From positions 1-31,955 of the IMG/VR virus record IMGVR_UViG_3300011116_001201: DNA of 31,955 nucleotides. One strand, given 5' to 3'. Position numbers and translations under genes: made by a program. Shown here piece after piece: positions 21,644 through 29,885 of this stretch. How positions within the stretch are numbered: the first letter of the stretch is position 1; each line of letters begins with the position of its first letter. The stretch is from a virus. The notes beneath the pieces were generated by a model. It ran no database searches and was not told the origin of the DNA. It saw nothing but the letters and a program-made list of their open reading frames with translations.

Positions 21644-22291
21644 TTAATGCGGATTATACGATACAAAATTTTTTTTACCTTCTAATATTAAAGAATTATA
21701 TGGAGTATCTAAATGTGCAGTAATTGCAAAAGTTAACCTCCAAAAATATTTTATAGGTGCAAGAGCTTGATGTGCATATAAACTAGGAAAAATTAAAAGT
21801 TTATTTTTTTTATATTTACATCTATAAAATGGCACACTATCCTCAAAATTGTTAAAAATTATTGTATCACCATCACTCTCATTTACATAAAAAATAAAAG
21901 TCCAAGCAGTATCATTTAATGAATCATCAATATGAATTTTTGGATGGTTAGATGGAGTTTGTCCATTTAATGCAATTCGTTGCAATTTAATTAATTTTGA
22001 ATTTTTATTGATTAATTTTGCTCCATTACAAATTACATAATTTAAAATATAATTTACTGCCGCAGGAACATTATCAATATTATATCCATTCACAAATCTG
22101 TCAAAAAAATAAACTTCTCCAAAAAATTTTTTATCATCAAAATTAGTCCCAGTTGCAGTATGTCCGTATTTTAAATTGCAATTTTCAAAGGATTGATTAA
22201 TAAACCAAGAAGTATATTCATCAAAAATATTTTCATATTCAAAAATAAGTTTTTTCTTTGATTCAACTTTAATATATTTGAAATCTTCCAT
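21644..22291 (-). CDS. 2OG-Fe(II) oxygenase, 215 aa
   Basis: Residues NHPKIHIDDSLNDTAWTFIF give the HxD site (H120, D122). YVNESDGDTIIFNN is the usual beta-strand core with GD, LLIFPSLYAHQAL supplies the distal H174, and FWRLTFAI supplies R185 for 2-oxoglutarate. The general layout is P4H/PKHD-like, but no specific subfamily can be named. AGGAAATAAAATG gives a good ribosome-binding site. It starts one base after the stop of the methyltransferase gene, implying co-translation. Confidence 0.83.
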   Translation of the reverse strand: MEDFKYIKVESKKKLIFEYENIFDEYTSWFINQSFENCNLKYGHTATGTNFDDKKFFGEVYFFDRFVNGYNIDNVPAAVNYILNYVICNGAKLINKNSKLIKLQRIALNGQTPSNHPKIHIDDSLNDTAWTFIFYVNESDGDTIIFNNFEDSVPFYRCKYKKNKLLIFPSLYAHQALAPIKYFWRLTFAITAHLDTPYNSLILEGKKNFVSYNPH

Positions 22292-22292
22292 T

Positions 22293-23027
22293 TTATTTCC
22301 TAATAAAACAAAATATTTTTTGATCTAAAGGATGATTCCAGTCACCAATATAATCACATTTCCAAAATTTATTAATAGATGGATCTTTAAATATTAATTC
22401 TATTTGTGTTTTTTTGTAGTGATAAGTATCAGATATATGGGATGTTAAAATTTGATTGTTCCACAAAAAAGTATCACATAAATTAGATTCTTCTGGAATT
22501 AACCAAAAAGTTACAAAAAATTTTGATTCTGATTTAAAATAATCCTTTAGTTTTAGCAAACAAAAATAAAGATGATTTAATGGTAAATGAGTAAAAACTG
22601 ATTGAGATATGGCCATATCAAATTTAATGTCTTCTTGAAAATCAAGAGTAAAATCTTCACTAATAGAAAAATTTTTTGTATTAACTTTATCTTGTAATTT
22701 GTATTTTGGAATTTCTTTTTCTAATCCCATTTTTAGCAAATATGAATTTATATCCAATCCATAATAATTATCTTTATTAAGAAAATCAATTAATTTAACT
22801 CCAGCTCTCAAACAACCACATCCAACATCTAAAAATTTGTGTTCAGGAATCAATCCTTGAGAAATTAAGAATTTTTTTTGCAAATTTCCTTGTATTTCCC
22901 AAATACCACCAACCCAAGTTTTATAATTAACAAATTCTTCTTTATCAGGTGGAGGAATTTGATAATAAGAATTCATTGGAGCATATGGATAATCAAAATT
23001 TTCAATTATTTTTAATTTATCATTCAT
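22293..23027 (-). CDS. Class I SAM-dependent methyltransferase, 244 aa
   Basis: Motif I is clear: KFLDVGCGCLRAGVKLIDFL (residues about 64-83), then YYGLDIN with the acidic residue that binds the ribose. FDMAISQSVFTHLPLNHLYF is motif IV-like. The pattern 'G..Q..FLI.QGL.P.HKFLDVGCGCLRAG' is typical of small-molecule or glycan O-/N-methyltransferases found next to glycosylation genes. The substrate is unknown. A TATAAATA late motif lies 38 bases upstream of the ATG. Confidence 0.85.
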   Translation of the reverse strand: MNDKLKIIENFDYPYAPMNSYYQIPPPDKEEFVNYKTWVGGIWEIQGNLQKKFLISQGLIPEHKFLDVGCGCLRAGVKLIDFLNKDNYYGLDINSYLLKMGLEKEIPKYKLQDKVNTKNFSISEDFTLDFQEDIKFDMAISQSVFTHLPLNHLYFCLLKLKDYFKSESKFFVTFWLIPEESNLCDTFLWNNQILTSHISDTYHYKKTQIELIFKDPSINKFWKCDYIGDWNHPLDQKIFCFIRK

Positions 23028-23064
23028 ATTTTTCTAGTTTTTTTATCAATTTTAAGTAACTTAT

Positions 23065-23072
23065 TATTTATA
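23065..23072 (-). promoter_or_regulatory. Late promoter motif TATAAATA
   Basis: An exact TATAAATA in the intergenic gap, 7 bases past the stop at 23079 and 38 bases before the methyltransferase ATG. Confidence 0.65.
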
Positions 23073-23078
23073 TTTGTG

Positions 23079-23636
23079 TCAAGAGTAAAAATATTTTGTA
23101 TTACCCAATTTTATCGAAGGAATGTAATTAATATTAATTACACATCTAACACTATTTGTTGAAGTTACTGAATGATGATAAATTGATCCATCAAAAGTAA
23201 TCATTCTATTTTCAACACATTCAATATCAATTAAATTATTTAAAACAGTAAATCCATTATTTGTTGTTACATAAAATAATGCAACTTGATGTGGTATTTT
23301 TCTATCTACATGGTCTTCATGATGTATATAAGACTCTGTTGGAACTAATAGATTTGCTCTTGCATCAATAATTTTATTTACATTTAATTTATCAAAGATT
23401 GGTAAAATTAAATAAAAAAATTCACTTTTCTTTTTTGTTTCTGATGATATAAAGGAATGAGAATACATCCAATCATGCTCTTCGTATCCTGTTGGGCCCA
23501 ATTTTGGGTCTCTTACAATACCTTTATTATAATTCCAAGGAAGTTTTTCAGAGTTTTCATTTTCTGGAAAGAATGTAGATTTAATTTTATCAAAATCTTT
23601 TTGATTAAGAAAATTATCTATGATTTGATGAGTCAT
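23079..23636 (-). CDS. 2OG-Fe(II) oxygenase, 185 aa, intact paralogue of the remnant
   Basis: The iron site is in ESYIHHEDHVDRKIPHQVAL (H106, D108) and the distal His in DGSIYHHSVTST (H154 or H155). R164 in VRCVININYIP would bind 2-oxoglutarate. The conserved 'Y.H.D...D..........FYVT....G.T' and 'NR...FDG...H.V' blocks are typical of small oxygenases in cyanophage islands. Its C-terminal part is the intact counterpart of the frameshifted remnant at 19452-19656 and shows one copy of the repeat expanded there. Confidence 0.85.
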   Translation of the reverse strand: MTHQIIDNFLNQKDFDKIKSTFFPENENSEKLPWNYNKGIVRDPKLGPTGYEEHDWMYSHSFISSETKKKSEFFYLILPIFDKLNVNKIIDARANLLVPTESYIHHEDHVDRKIPHQVALFYVTTNNGFTVLNNLIDIECVENRMITFDGSIYHHSVTSTNSVRCVININYIPSIKLGNTKYFYS

Positions 23637-23670
23637 TGATATGAAATATTATTTTTTTAGTTTTATCATA

Positions 23671-24246
23671 TCAACAACCCCAGGCAACGCCAGAATATCT
23701 TATATTTTCTGTGACTTCTTCTATTCTGTGAGGAAATAAAAATAAGGAAGGAAATACAACTACATCACCTTCTCCTAAATCGACTTTATAATCATCCCAA
23801 AAAATTAAATCACCACCTTTATAATCATCATTAAAGTTTATAATAATACTTAAAACAGGTATTCCTTTCACTTCACCCTCAAAAAAATTTTTGATGTGGT
23901 CACAATGTATTCTCATAGTTTGACCTTTTTGATATCTATTAAATCTAACAGGAGAAAAACAAGTCACTTGTGACACTTTTTCGCTTCCAATAAAGTAATT
24001 ATAAGATTTTACTGAAAGACATATTAAAGGATGTAGAATATCCCCTAAAGATGATGTAGCCTCTAAAACATCAAGTTCTTTTGTTGGGTAACTAAAGGAC
24101 TCATTTTTAGTATTAGACCATGAATGACTACTCCATGATTTATTTTTGATAGAATCAATCACAAACCTACAAGTATCTTTTGGTATTAACTCTCTTTCTA
24201 TATGAATAAAGTTTTTTAGTTGTAAGTTTTTAATATTATTATTCAT
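23671..24246 (-). CDS. PKHD/PiuC-like 2OG-Fe(II) hydroxylase, 191 aa
   Basis: RYQKGQTMRIHCDHIKNFFE holds H114-x-D116. PVLSIIINFNDDYKGGDLIF and WDDYKVDLGEGDVVVFPSLF are the classic 'LNDDYEGGEL' and 'G....FPS' blocks, and FLFPHRIEEVTENIRYSGVA supplies H173 and R183. This is close in layout to PKHD-type hydroxylases (PiuC family), which are common in cyanophages. Target unknown. It overlaps the glycosyltransferase gene before it by 8 bases, so hydroxylation and glycosyl transfer are expressed together. Confidence 0.88.
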   Translation of the reverse strand: MNNNIKNLQLKNFIHIERELIPKDTCRFVIDSIKNKSWSSHSWSNTKNESFSYPTKELDVLEATSSLGDILHPLICLSVKSYNYFIGSEKVSQVTCFSPVRFNRYQKGQTMRIHCDHIKNFFEGEVKGIPVLSIIINFNDDYKGGDLIFWDDYKVDLGEGDVVVFPSLFLFPHRIEEVTENIRYSGVAWGC

Positions 24247-25000
24247 AATTTAATTTAAAATCTTTACGAATCTCATCATAATTTATATTAATAACTTCTT
24301 TCCAATTCACAAAGGGTGAAATGTGATTTGCATTGCAATGAGTTGAGTATCCTGGTAAACAAGATATCACATATTTATTTTGCTCTTGACTTAATTTCCA
24401 AAACTTATCATAATCTTTTGAAAAATGAAATCCATCTTTTTCCTTTATACCATTAACTGAAGATTCTTTATGTATTTCATAGTCTTCTAAAAGTGTTGAA
24501 TACTTACATGCAAAGGTATTGGTAGTTGCAGGAACTGCTCTCCAATGAGTGCTTTGTGTTGTAAAAAGTTTATAAAAACTACTGTCATTCAAAAAGAAAT
24601 TAAAATCATAAAGAGTTACATATGAAGGATTTAAAGTAAATCCCTCTAGTAATATTTTACACCATTCTGGACGATGTGCATAGTCATCTTCTAAAAAGTA
24701 GATGATTGTATCTGGTGAATAGTTTTGAGAAACTGCATAATCCATTGTTGTGATAAAACTTTCACACTCACTTCCACAATTGATAATTTTTACATTTTTT
24801 TCTTCTTTAAGAAATGTATCATTAATGCTACCATAGTGCTCATCATAAACAATATGATAATCTGCAAGTTTGGAATCTATCGTATTCTTAAAGTTTTGAA
24901 ATACTTTGTACTTATTAAACCAAAAAGGTCTTGTGCGATCTGGAAGTTCTTGCAATTTTGAGTAGTAGCAGTGTCTTAAAAAAACTTGAATTGATTTCAT
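24239..25000 (-). CDS. GT-A type glycosyltransferase, 253 aa
   Basis: YSPDTIIYFLEDDYAHRPEW carries the acidic EDD cluster (104-106) that would bind the metal and nucleotide sugar. THWRAVPATTNTFACKYSTL resembles the acceptor region of a glycosyltransferase family seen in cyanobacteria and phages ('FLEDDY.HRP.W...L.EG....VTLYD'). An N-terminal segment (IQVFLRHCYYS) looks like a GT-A first strand. The sugar donor and acceptor are unknown. The ATG overlaps the TGA of the preceding oxygenase (ATGA). Confidence 0.75.
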   Translation of the reverse strand: MKSIQVFLRHCYYSKLQELPDRTRPFWFNKYKVFQNFKNTIDSKLADYHIVYDEHYGSINDTFLKEEKNVKIINCGSECESFITTMDYAVSQNYSPDTIIYFLEDDYAHRPEWCKILLEGFTLNPSYVTLYDFNFFLNDSSFYKLFTTQSTHWRAVPATTNTFACKYSTLLEDYEIHKESSVNGIKEKDGFHFSKDYDKFWKLSQEQNKYVISCLPGYSTHCNANHISPFVNWKEVININYDEIRKDFKLNYE

Positions 25001-25638
25001 TTATATAAAATTGAATTAGAATTGATAATATTTTTTTTTGATATGTCATTTTCTTCATTTACAATGCTAAATGTAACTATACTATATCTAGTTGATTTTT
25101 CATCATTTACTATTATTGGTGTTACTCCGTGTAATTCTTTAGAAAAAAATAATATCCCACAATTATTGTTACACTTATGAAGATAATCGTATTCTGGAAA
25201 AAATAAATCTCCCCCTTTAAAATTTGAAGTATTATCCCATAAAAAAAATATTAAAGAAAATATTCCACTATCTGTATGTGGTTTATAATAATCATTTTTT
25301 TTGTAACAATTTACAAGTTCGCCTCCCCACATTAAAGAATTAAATAATCTTTTAAATGCAAGGTTTTTCCAATTATTATCGGTGCTTATTTTTTTTATGC
25401 ATTTGTCTATAATTTTGATTGTCTTTAAATTTTCGTAAGTTTCACTTTCAGATAAAAACATACCAGTGTTTTTTTTTAAAATTTTTGAGTGTGTGCTTGC
25501 AGATCCAGTGAAATTTGGATCTTTAAAATTTTTTTTTAATTCATTAATTTCTTTAAAAATTATTTTTAACTCTTCTGCAGAAAAAATATTTTCTAAAAAG
25601 ATATTAAAAAAAGGATTGTCTTTATAAATTATTTTCAT
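24997..25638 (-). CDS. 2OG-Fe(II) oxygenase, 213 aa
   Basis: DYYKPHTDSGIFSLIFFLWD gives H121-x-D123, FKGGDLFFPEYDY is the GGDL core, and ILFFSKELHGVTPIIV gives H170. R184 in STRYSIVTFSIV is the 2-oxoglutarate arginine. The layout matches the P4H-like family. It is very lysine- and asparagine-rich, reflecting the AT-rich island. It is coupled to the glycosyltransferase by an ATGA overlap. Confidence 0.85.
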   Translation of the reverse strand: MKIIYKDNPFFNIFLENIFSAEELKIIFKEINELKKNFKDPNFTGSASTHSKILKKNTGMFLSESETYENLKTIKIIDKCIKKISTDNNWKNLAFKRLFNSLMWGGELVNCYKKNDYYKPHTDSGIFSLIFFLWDNTSNFKGGDLFFPEYDYLHKCNNNCGILFFSKELHGVTPIIVNDEKSTRYSIVTFSIVNEENDISKKNIINSNSILYK

Positions 25639-25656
25639 TTTAAAGTAATATTAATA

Positions 25657-26304
25657 TTAATAATAATTAAGTATTTGTTTCATTTCAATTAAAGGGCAAT
25701 ATAATGATTGGTTTACTATATATTTACAATTTTCAGGAACATTTGTTTCATATTCTTGAAAATCAACATTTTTCAAATAATTTTTTAAAGTGTGAGCCCA
25801 TTCAATCTTATAGTTTTTTATATCTTTTTTGTTTAATGCACAATAAAAAGAAAATCTTGAATAATCTTTTAAATTATTTTTCATTTTTTTAATAAAATCA
25901 ATATTTCTACAAGGAGTTGAGGAGTCAACTTTACAAAGTTCTAAAGTTTCAATGTCATAATCATCAAAAAATATACAATCAAATTTTGATAAAGTTTGGT
26001 AAATGTTTTCCCATTTTTCAAAAATAATATTGATTGTATGATTATAATTTTCTTTCCATTTCAATACTTTTTGATGCGCATTTCCATCACATTCAACAAT
26101 TGTATAAGAATTAATTGGGAACTTTTGTATTTCAGTTGCAGAATATCCAAGACCAAATCCGATTTCAAGAACGTCTCCAAATGGTTGAAGTTTTTGAATA
26201 CATGCTTCCATATAAGGTTTTTCCCATTCCATCATAATTTGATGTTTTTTTTTGGGATCTAAAATGATATCTTTGTCATTTTCATCTTTTGTTATTATGT
26301 TCAC
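25657..26304 (-). CDS. SAM methyltransferase resembling guanidinoacetate/Arg-type family, 215 aa
   Basis: MEWEKPYMEACIQKLQPFGD, VLEIGFGLGYSATEIQ (motif I, residues about 45-60), TIVECDG (acidic SAM-ribose residue) and FDCIFFDDYD make up the layout of GAMT/RMT2-like methyltransferases. The family methylates amino or guanidino groups, but the target here is unknown. The start is a GTG (26304-26302) overlapping the TAG of the glycosyltransferase by one base (TAGTG). The next in-frame ATG is 23 residues in and would remove a conserved-looking region, so GTG is preferred. Confidence 0.8.
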   Translation of the reverse strand: MNIITKDENDKDIILDPKKKHQIMMEWEKPYMEACIQKLQPFGDVLEIGFGLGYSATEIQKFPINSYTIVECDGNAHQKVLKWKENYNHTINIIFEKWENIYQTLSKFDCIFFDDYDIETLELCKVDSSTPCRNIDFIKKMKNNLKDYSRFSFYCALNKKDIKNYKIEWAHTLKNYLKNVDFQEYETNVPENCKYIVNQSLYCPLIEMKQILNYY

Positions 26305-27230
26305 TACAAAACCTTTTCAATATCCTCTTTGATTTTTTCATAAATATCCAAAATCTCACTTTCAGTATATTCAATACATTCTTTGTTTAGTCTTTCTGCA
26401 AGATTAGATTGAAAACTAGAGATTCTCATTGGAGAATAAACTGGTTGTTTTCTTTGAATAATTCTAAAGTAATCGGGGTATGACATATTAACTGCGTCAG
26501 TGCCTCCCATTATCACACATCCTTGAGTTCCTGTTGCTCTTGCAATATGTTGACCAACTGTATCACAACCAACGAAATAATCGACTTGAGCAATCACTCC
26601 CATCCAGTCTCTCATATGAAGGTCTGGTTGAGGCACATAAACGACTTTATTATCTTCAGGAAGAAGATGTGAATAACCCATGTAGATGATGTTGTAATCC
26701 TCTGCAAGCAACTCACAAAGTTGAATAAACATATTCTCTGGTAATGACCTTAAAGAGTCGTCGTAGACTCCCAGATGGCAGGTTTGTGCAGTAGATCCAT
26801 AAGGGTTAATAACTATTGTTTTTTCTTTCTTCTGTGCTTCGTATGCTCTATAGATGGTTTCTTGACCTTTACGAATCTCTGAATGAGAAAGATTTAAAGT
26901 TTGATAGTTTAAGTCATCGTGATCTTCAGTTTCGTTAATGATTTCATCAAATGCTTCTGCAAGTGATATTTTACCTTTATAAAAATTTGGAAGACGATAA
27001 GGCTCTGGTGAAACTATTACATCTGTCTTGAGAAATATATTTTCCCAAACACTTTTTGTATCTGGATTAAAAGACCTTTCTTGAAGTTCTGGAATGCCTA
27101 ATGGAATATAATCCCATCCCATAATTGAGACATACCATTCTTCGTTGAGGTGATTTTGATGATATTTGAGAAGTGCTGGAAGTGCAGTAATAACTCTTCC
27201 TATTCCGCCGTCAATGTTGATGATTTTCAT
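26304..27230 (-). CDS. GT9-like (heptosyltransferase-type) glycosyltransferase, 308 aa
   Basis: The N-terminus KIINIDGGIGRVITALPALL is the glycine-rich loop of GT-B enzymes. The C-terminal half has VDYFVGCDTVGQHIARATGT followed by CVIMGGTDAVNMSYPDY, the 'D..VG.D....H...A.G...V...G' signature of ADP-heptose:LPS heptosyltransferase-like GT9 proteins. A membrane helix is absent, so it is cytosolic. Donor and acceptor unknown. It ends in a 1-base overlap with the methyltransferase. Base composition is less AT-rich than its neighbours, so it may have a different origin. Confidence 0.78.
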   Translation of the reverse strand: MKIINIDGGIGRVITALPALLKYHQNHLNEEWYVSIMGWDYIPLGIPELQERSFNPDTKSVWENIFLKTDVIVSPEPYRLPNFYKGKISLAEAFDEIINETEDHDDLNYQTLNLSHSEIRKGQETIYRAYEAQKKEKTIVINPYGSTAQTCHLGVYDDSLRSLPENMFIQLCELLAEDYNIIYMGYSHLLPEDNKVVYVPQPDLHMRDWMGVIAQVDYFVGCDTVGQHIARATGTQGCVIMGGTDAVNMSYPDYFRIIQRKQPVYSPMRISSFQSNLAERLNKECIEYTESEILDIYEKIKEDIEKVL

Positions 27231-27274
27231 TAGGTAATAAATTAATGTAAGATTTAAAAAAAAAATTGTATATT

Positions 27275-27814
27275 TTATATATATTCCTTATGAATAAAAG
27301 TATGATTAAAAGTATTGTTATCGATTTCTAAATTAAAAGATGCAATTAGTCTAGGAACATGAAATTCATTTACTGGAACATAATGCATTATGTTTGATGG
27401 GAAAAAAATTATTTCACCTTCTTTGACTGGAATATAATTTTTTCCATACTGTGTAGTTATAGAATCAATAAAAGGAGATATAAAAATAGTTGGTTTATGA
27501 CATTCTTCATCATACTCAATAAAACATACTGAAGAAAATCCCGCAGCTCCATGTTCATGGACACAATGTTGCATATTTTTTTCATATTTTTGAAACCAAA
27601 ATCCATGCAAAATAAAAAATAGTCCGGATTCTTTTTCAAATGTTTTTATTTCTTCATCTAAAATAGATATCTTAGTGTATATTGGGGATGTTAAAACTTC
27701 TCCTGCTTTTTTTGTTTCACAATTATCGAATAAATTTAATAATTTTTGTTTCTTTTGCTCCCAATTATTTACATTATATTTGTAAATTGGAATTGAAAAA
27801 AGTGTTTCTTTCAT
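27275..27814 (-). CDS. 2OG-FeII_Oxy_5-type oxygenase, 179 aa
   Basis: HGFWFQKYEKNMQHCVHEHG then AAGFSSVCFIEYDE gives H86-x-H88 in place of the usual HxD. EGEIIFFPSNIMHYVPVN supplies the distal H144, and VPRLIASFNLEI supplies R155. This follows the 'W...Y.....H.H......GV.Y' layout of the 2OG-FeII_Oxy_5 family, frequent in cyanophages. Whether the H-x-H set binds iron in the usual way is not clear from sequence alone. A TATAAATA motif in the end of the preceding gene lies 43 bases upstream. Confidence 0.8.
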   Translation of the reverse strand: MKETLFSIPIYKYNVNNWEQKKQKLLNLFDNCETKKAGEVLTSPIYTKISILDEEIKTFEKESGLFFILHGFWFQKYEKNMQHCVHEHGAAGFSSVCFIEYDEECHKPTIFISPFIDSITTQYGKNYIPVKEGEIIFFPSNIMHYVPVNEFHVPRLIASFNLEIDNNTFNHTFIHKEYI

Positions 27815-27827
27815 AAGTATTCTGAAA

Positions 27828-28391
27828 TCATATATAAAATATTATATTTTTTTTTATATTTATACATCTCCATTGAAATGTAATTCTATCTTCCACTGCA
27901 TCTGGAGATATCATTGATACTGCATGAGAATTCTTATCATCATTATTTTCAGACATATTGACTACCATAGAATTAAATTTTGGCTCTATGCCCTTTATTT
28001 CTGAGGTTTCATTATCCTTCCATAAAAAAATTCCACCATAATTTAAATTCCAATTTTCATTCAAATAAATTGTTCCATTATAATCCCATCCATGATCATT
28101 ATGCCAAGTTATGTATGAAAGTCTTCCCCATATATAAACAGCTAATCTAAAATCCAAATTTAATTTTTCAAAATTTAAATTTATTTTTTGTTCAATTTGT
28201 TTTTTTACAGAATTAAAAAATATTTCATTTTTTGAAATTGGATGAGTTAAGACTATAGATGAAGAATTAACTAAACGAGAATCCCACTCTAAATTTGATG
28301 ACCAAACATCATTTTTTATAGAATTCTTGATATATAAATTTACTATACTTAAAGTATTTTCATCTAAAATATTTGAATATTTTTTAATCAT
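27828..28391 (-). CDS. 2OG-Fe(II) oxygenase, 187 aa
   Basis: LSYITWHNDHGWDYNGTIYL gives H97-x-D99, NLNYGGIFLWKDN is the GG core, KNSHAVSMISPDAVEDRITF gives H156 and R169. The pattern 'W..DH...Y..T.YLN..W....GG.F.W' fits the small rebB-like/prolyl hydroxylase group of phage oxygenases, though no exact subfamily can be named. The C-terminal codons contain a TATAAATA motif that may act as promoter for the next gene. Confidence 0.83.
   Translation of the reverse strand: MIKKYSNILDENTLSIVNLYIKNSIKNDVWSSNLEWDSRLVNSSSIVLTHPISKNEIFFNSVKKQIEQKINLNFEKLNLDFRLAVYIWGRLSYITWHNDHGWDYNGTIYLNENWNLNYGGIFLWKDNETSEIKGIEPKFNSMVVNMSENNDDKNSHAVSMISPDAVEDRITFQWRCINIKKNIIFYI
27857..27864 (-). promoter_or_regulatory. 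Possible late motif TATAAATA
   Basis: Within the last codons of the preceding oxygenase and 43 bases before the next ATG. Position fits a late promoter, but chance occurrence in AT-rich coding sequence cannot be excluded. Confidence 0.4.
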
Positions 28392-28421
28392 AAAATAAAT
28401 TTATTACTTTTAATTATACAA

Positions 28422-29030
28422 TTATACATTTGATTCTTTTTGTTTTGGAAACATTATTACATTAAATGAGATAGAAATTCTATTGTCATCATGATCATTT
28501 GTCTCTACAGAATGTGGTAAGTATGATGGCCAAAGTAAGATTTCACCCTCTATTGGTTCAATTTTAACTAAACTTGAAGTAAATTCATTTTTTGTGGAAA
28601 AGAGTTTGGAACCAATCCACATCGTATTCATTGCTAGATTGCGAATACATAGTTTTCCACTTTTTTCTGGGGCTTTTAAGTAAAAAACTCCACTAAAAAC
28701 ATCTCCGTGAGTGTGTTCTGTGTGCATTGCCTGTCTAGAGTCATTATAGTTTGCCCAAGATTCTGTAATAAAAGTTTCTCTATCAATGAATTGCAATTCA
28801 TCAGCAGCATTATTTGCAAATTCATAGATAAAAGTGAAAAGAGATTCTAATTCTTTTTTTGAATGTAAACAATTTTCTGTTTGGTTACCACCTACATTTG
28901 AAATATTTATGGAGTCTGGGTAATCTTGTTTATATTCTTCTATTGCTTTCAGAATCAATTCTTTTTCTTCTTCAAATTTTGGATAAGTTTCTTGCCAAAA
29001 TGGAACTGAATACATAGAAATCATAGTCAT
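28422..29030 (-). CDS. 2OG-FeII_Oxy_5-type oxygenase, 202 aa
   Basis: ESWANYNDSRQAMHTEHTHG then DVFSGVFYLKAPEKSGKLCI is the hallmark of the 2OG-FeII_Oxy_5 family ('W......D....H.H....SGV.Y'). The iron ligands are likely among H106, H108 and D110. GEILLWPSYLPHSVETN supplies the distal H173, and R184 lies in NRISISFNV. An upstream TATAAATA motif overlaps the stop of the sulfotransferase. Its sequence is clearly distinct from the other Oxy_5-type gene of the island, so the two are not recent duplicates. Confidence 0.87.
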   Translation of the reverse strand: MTMISMYSVPFWQETYPKFEEEKELILKAIEEYKQDYPDSINISNVGGNQTENCLHSKKELESLFTFIYEFANNAADELQFIDRETFITESWANYNDSRQAMHTEHTHGDVFSGVFYLKAPEKSGKLCIRNLAMNTMWIGSKLFSTKNEFTSSLVKIEPIEGEILLWPSYLPHSVETNDHDDNRISISFNVIMFPKQKESNV

Positions 29031-29049
29031 AATTTTAATGTTTAAAAAT

Positions 29050-29856
29050 CTATTTATACGAAGGTTTAAAATATTTATTTTCTTTCCAAAATTCCAATTT
29101 CATATCTTTATAATAATTAAAAACTTCTTTTGGTAGGATAATTTTTTCTTTTTCGTAAAAAATTTGTTTTTTTACTGTATGTAAATTTTTAGTGTTACAA
29201 TTTAAATCAACTAATTCATTAGAATAATTCAAATTATTAAAATCATGCTCAAAATAAGGTTGTTTCAAAAAATTATAGATTTCTTTCATGGTTTTTTTGG
29301 GAAATCTACATAAAGTTTCATAATTTACAAAATATATCATATTTGGATTATATGAATATCCATCAACTAATCCATGATAGGATGTAGAAACTATTCCATC
29401 TTCTTTATTCATTAAATATTCGCAACGAGAAAAAGATGTCAAATAATCCTTTCCATCGAAAATACTAGAAATATAAAAAGAATTTTTTTTAGTAATTTTT
29501 TCAAATGAGTTTAATACTGAAGGTATATCTCTTACGCAACAAAGTATTTTTGTGTATGGAAATAATGATACTAAAAAGTCGGTGTAATATGTCCAAATCC
29601 TTGATGTATCAAAAATTATATTTGAATCAATATGTGAATAGTATCCCTCAAATAATCCAAATATAGTTTGTTTTCTCCTATTTTCATCAATATTCAATCT
29701 ATTAATAGTTCTTGATAATAAAGAAATTGATGATCTAGAAACTTCACATAATGGTGATGAAATATCTGCGTAAAAATTTTTATTTTGGTTAAGTATAGAA
29801 CTTAATAAAGTACTTCCACTTCTGGGTAGACCCGAAATAAAATAATATGTTTTCAT
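29050..29856 (-). CDS. Sulfotransferase family protein, 268 aa
   Basis: The start YYFISGLPRSGSTLLSSILN holds the PAPS 5'-phosphosulfate loop (GLPRSGST, residues 9-16). ILCCVRDIPSVLNSFEK holds R109 and S117 at the place of the 3'-phosphate-binding motif. The family transfers sulfate from PAPS to hydroxyl or amino groups of glycans, lipids or small molecules. The acceptor is unknown; a hydroxyl made by a neighbouring oxygenase, or a sugar, would be chemically suitable. It is the first enzyme gene of the island in transcription order, following the Cys-rich protein gene. Confidence 0.88.
   Translation of the reverse strand: MKTYYFISGLPRSGSTLLSSILNQNKNFYADISSPLCEVSRSSISLLSRTINRLNIDENRRKQTIFGLFEGYYSHIDSNIIFDTSRIWTYYTDFLVSLFPYTKILCCVRDIPSVLNSFEKITKKNSFYISSIFDGKDYLTSFSRCEYLMNKEDGIVSTSYHGLVDGYSYNPNMIYFVNYETLCRFPKKTMKEIYNFLKQPYFEHDFNNLNYSNELVDLNCNTKNLHTVKKQIFYEKEKIILPKEVFNYYKDMKLEFWKENKYFKPSYK
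29051..29058 (-). promoter_or_regulatory. Late promoter motif TATAAATA over a stop codon
   Basis: The last codons of the sulfotransferase (Tyr-Lys-stop, TAT AAA TAG) spell TATAAATA, 20 bases before the ATG of the next oxygenase gene. Confidence 0.65.
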
Positions 29857-29885
29857 TTAAAAAATAATAAATTAAAATTAAAAAT

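Noticed and set aside
24373-24380. AATAAATA inside the glycosyltransferase gene (others near 28890 and 29070)
   Set aside because: They are far from any start on the downstream side, and chance matches are expected in AT-rich coding DNA.
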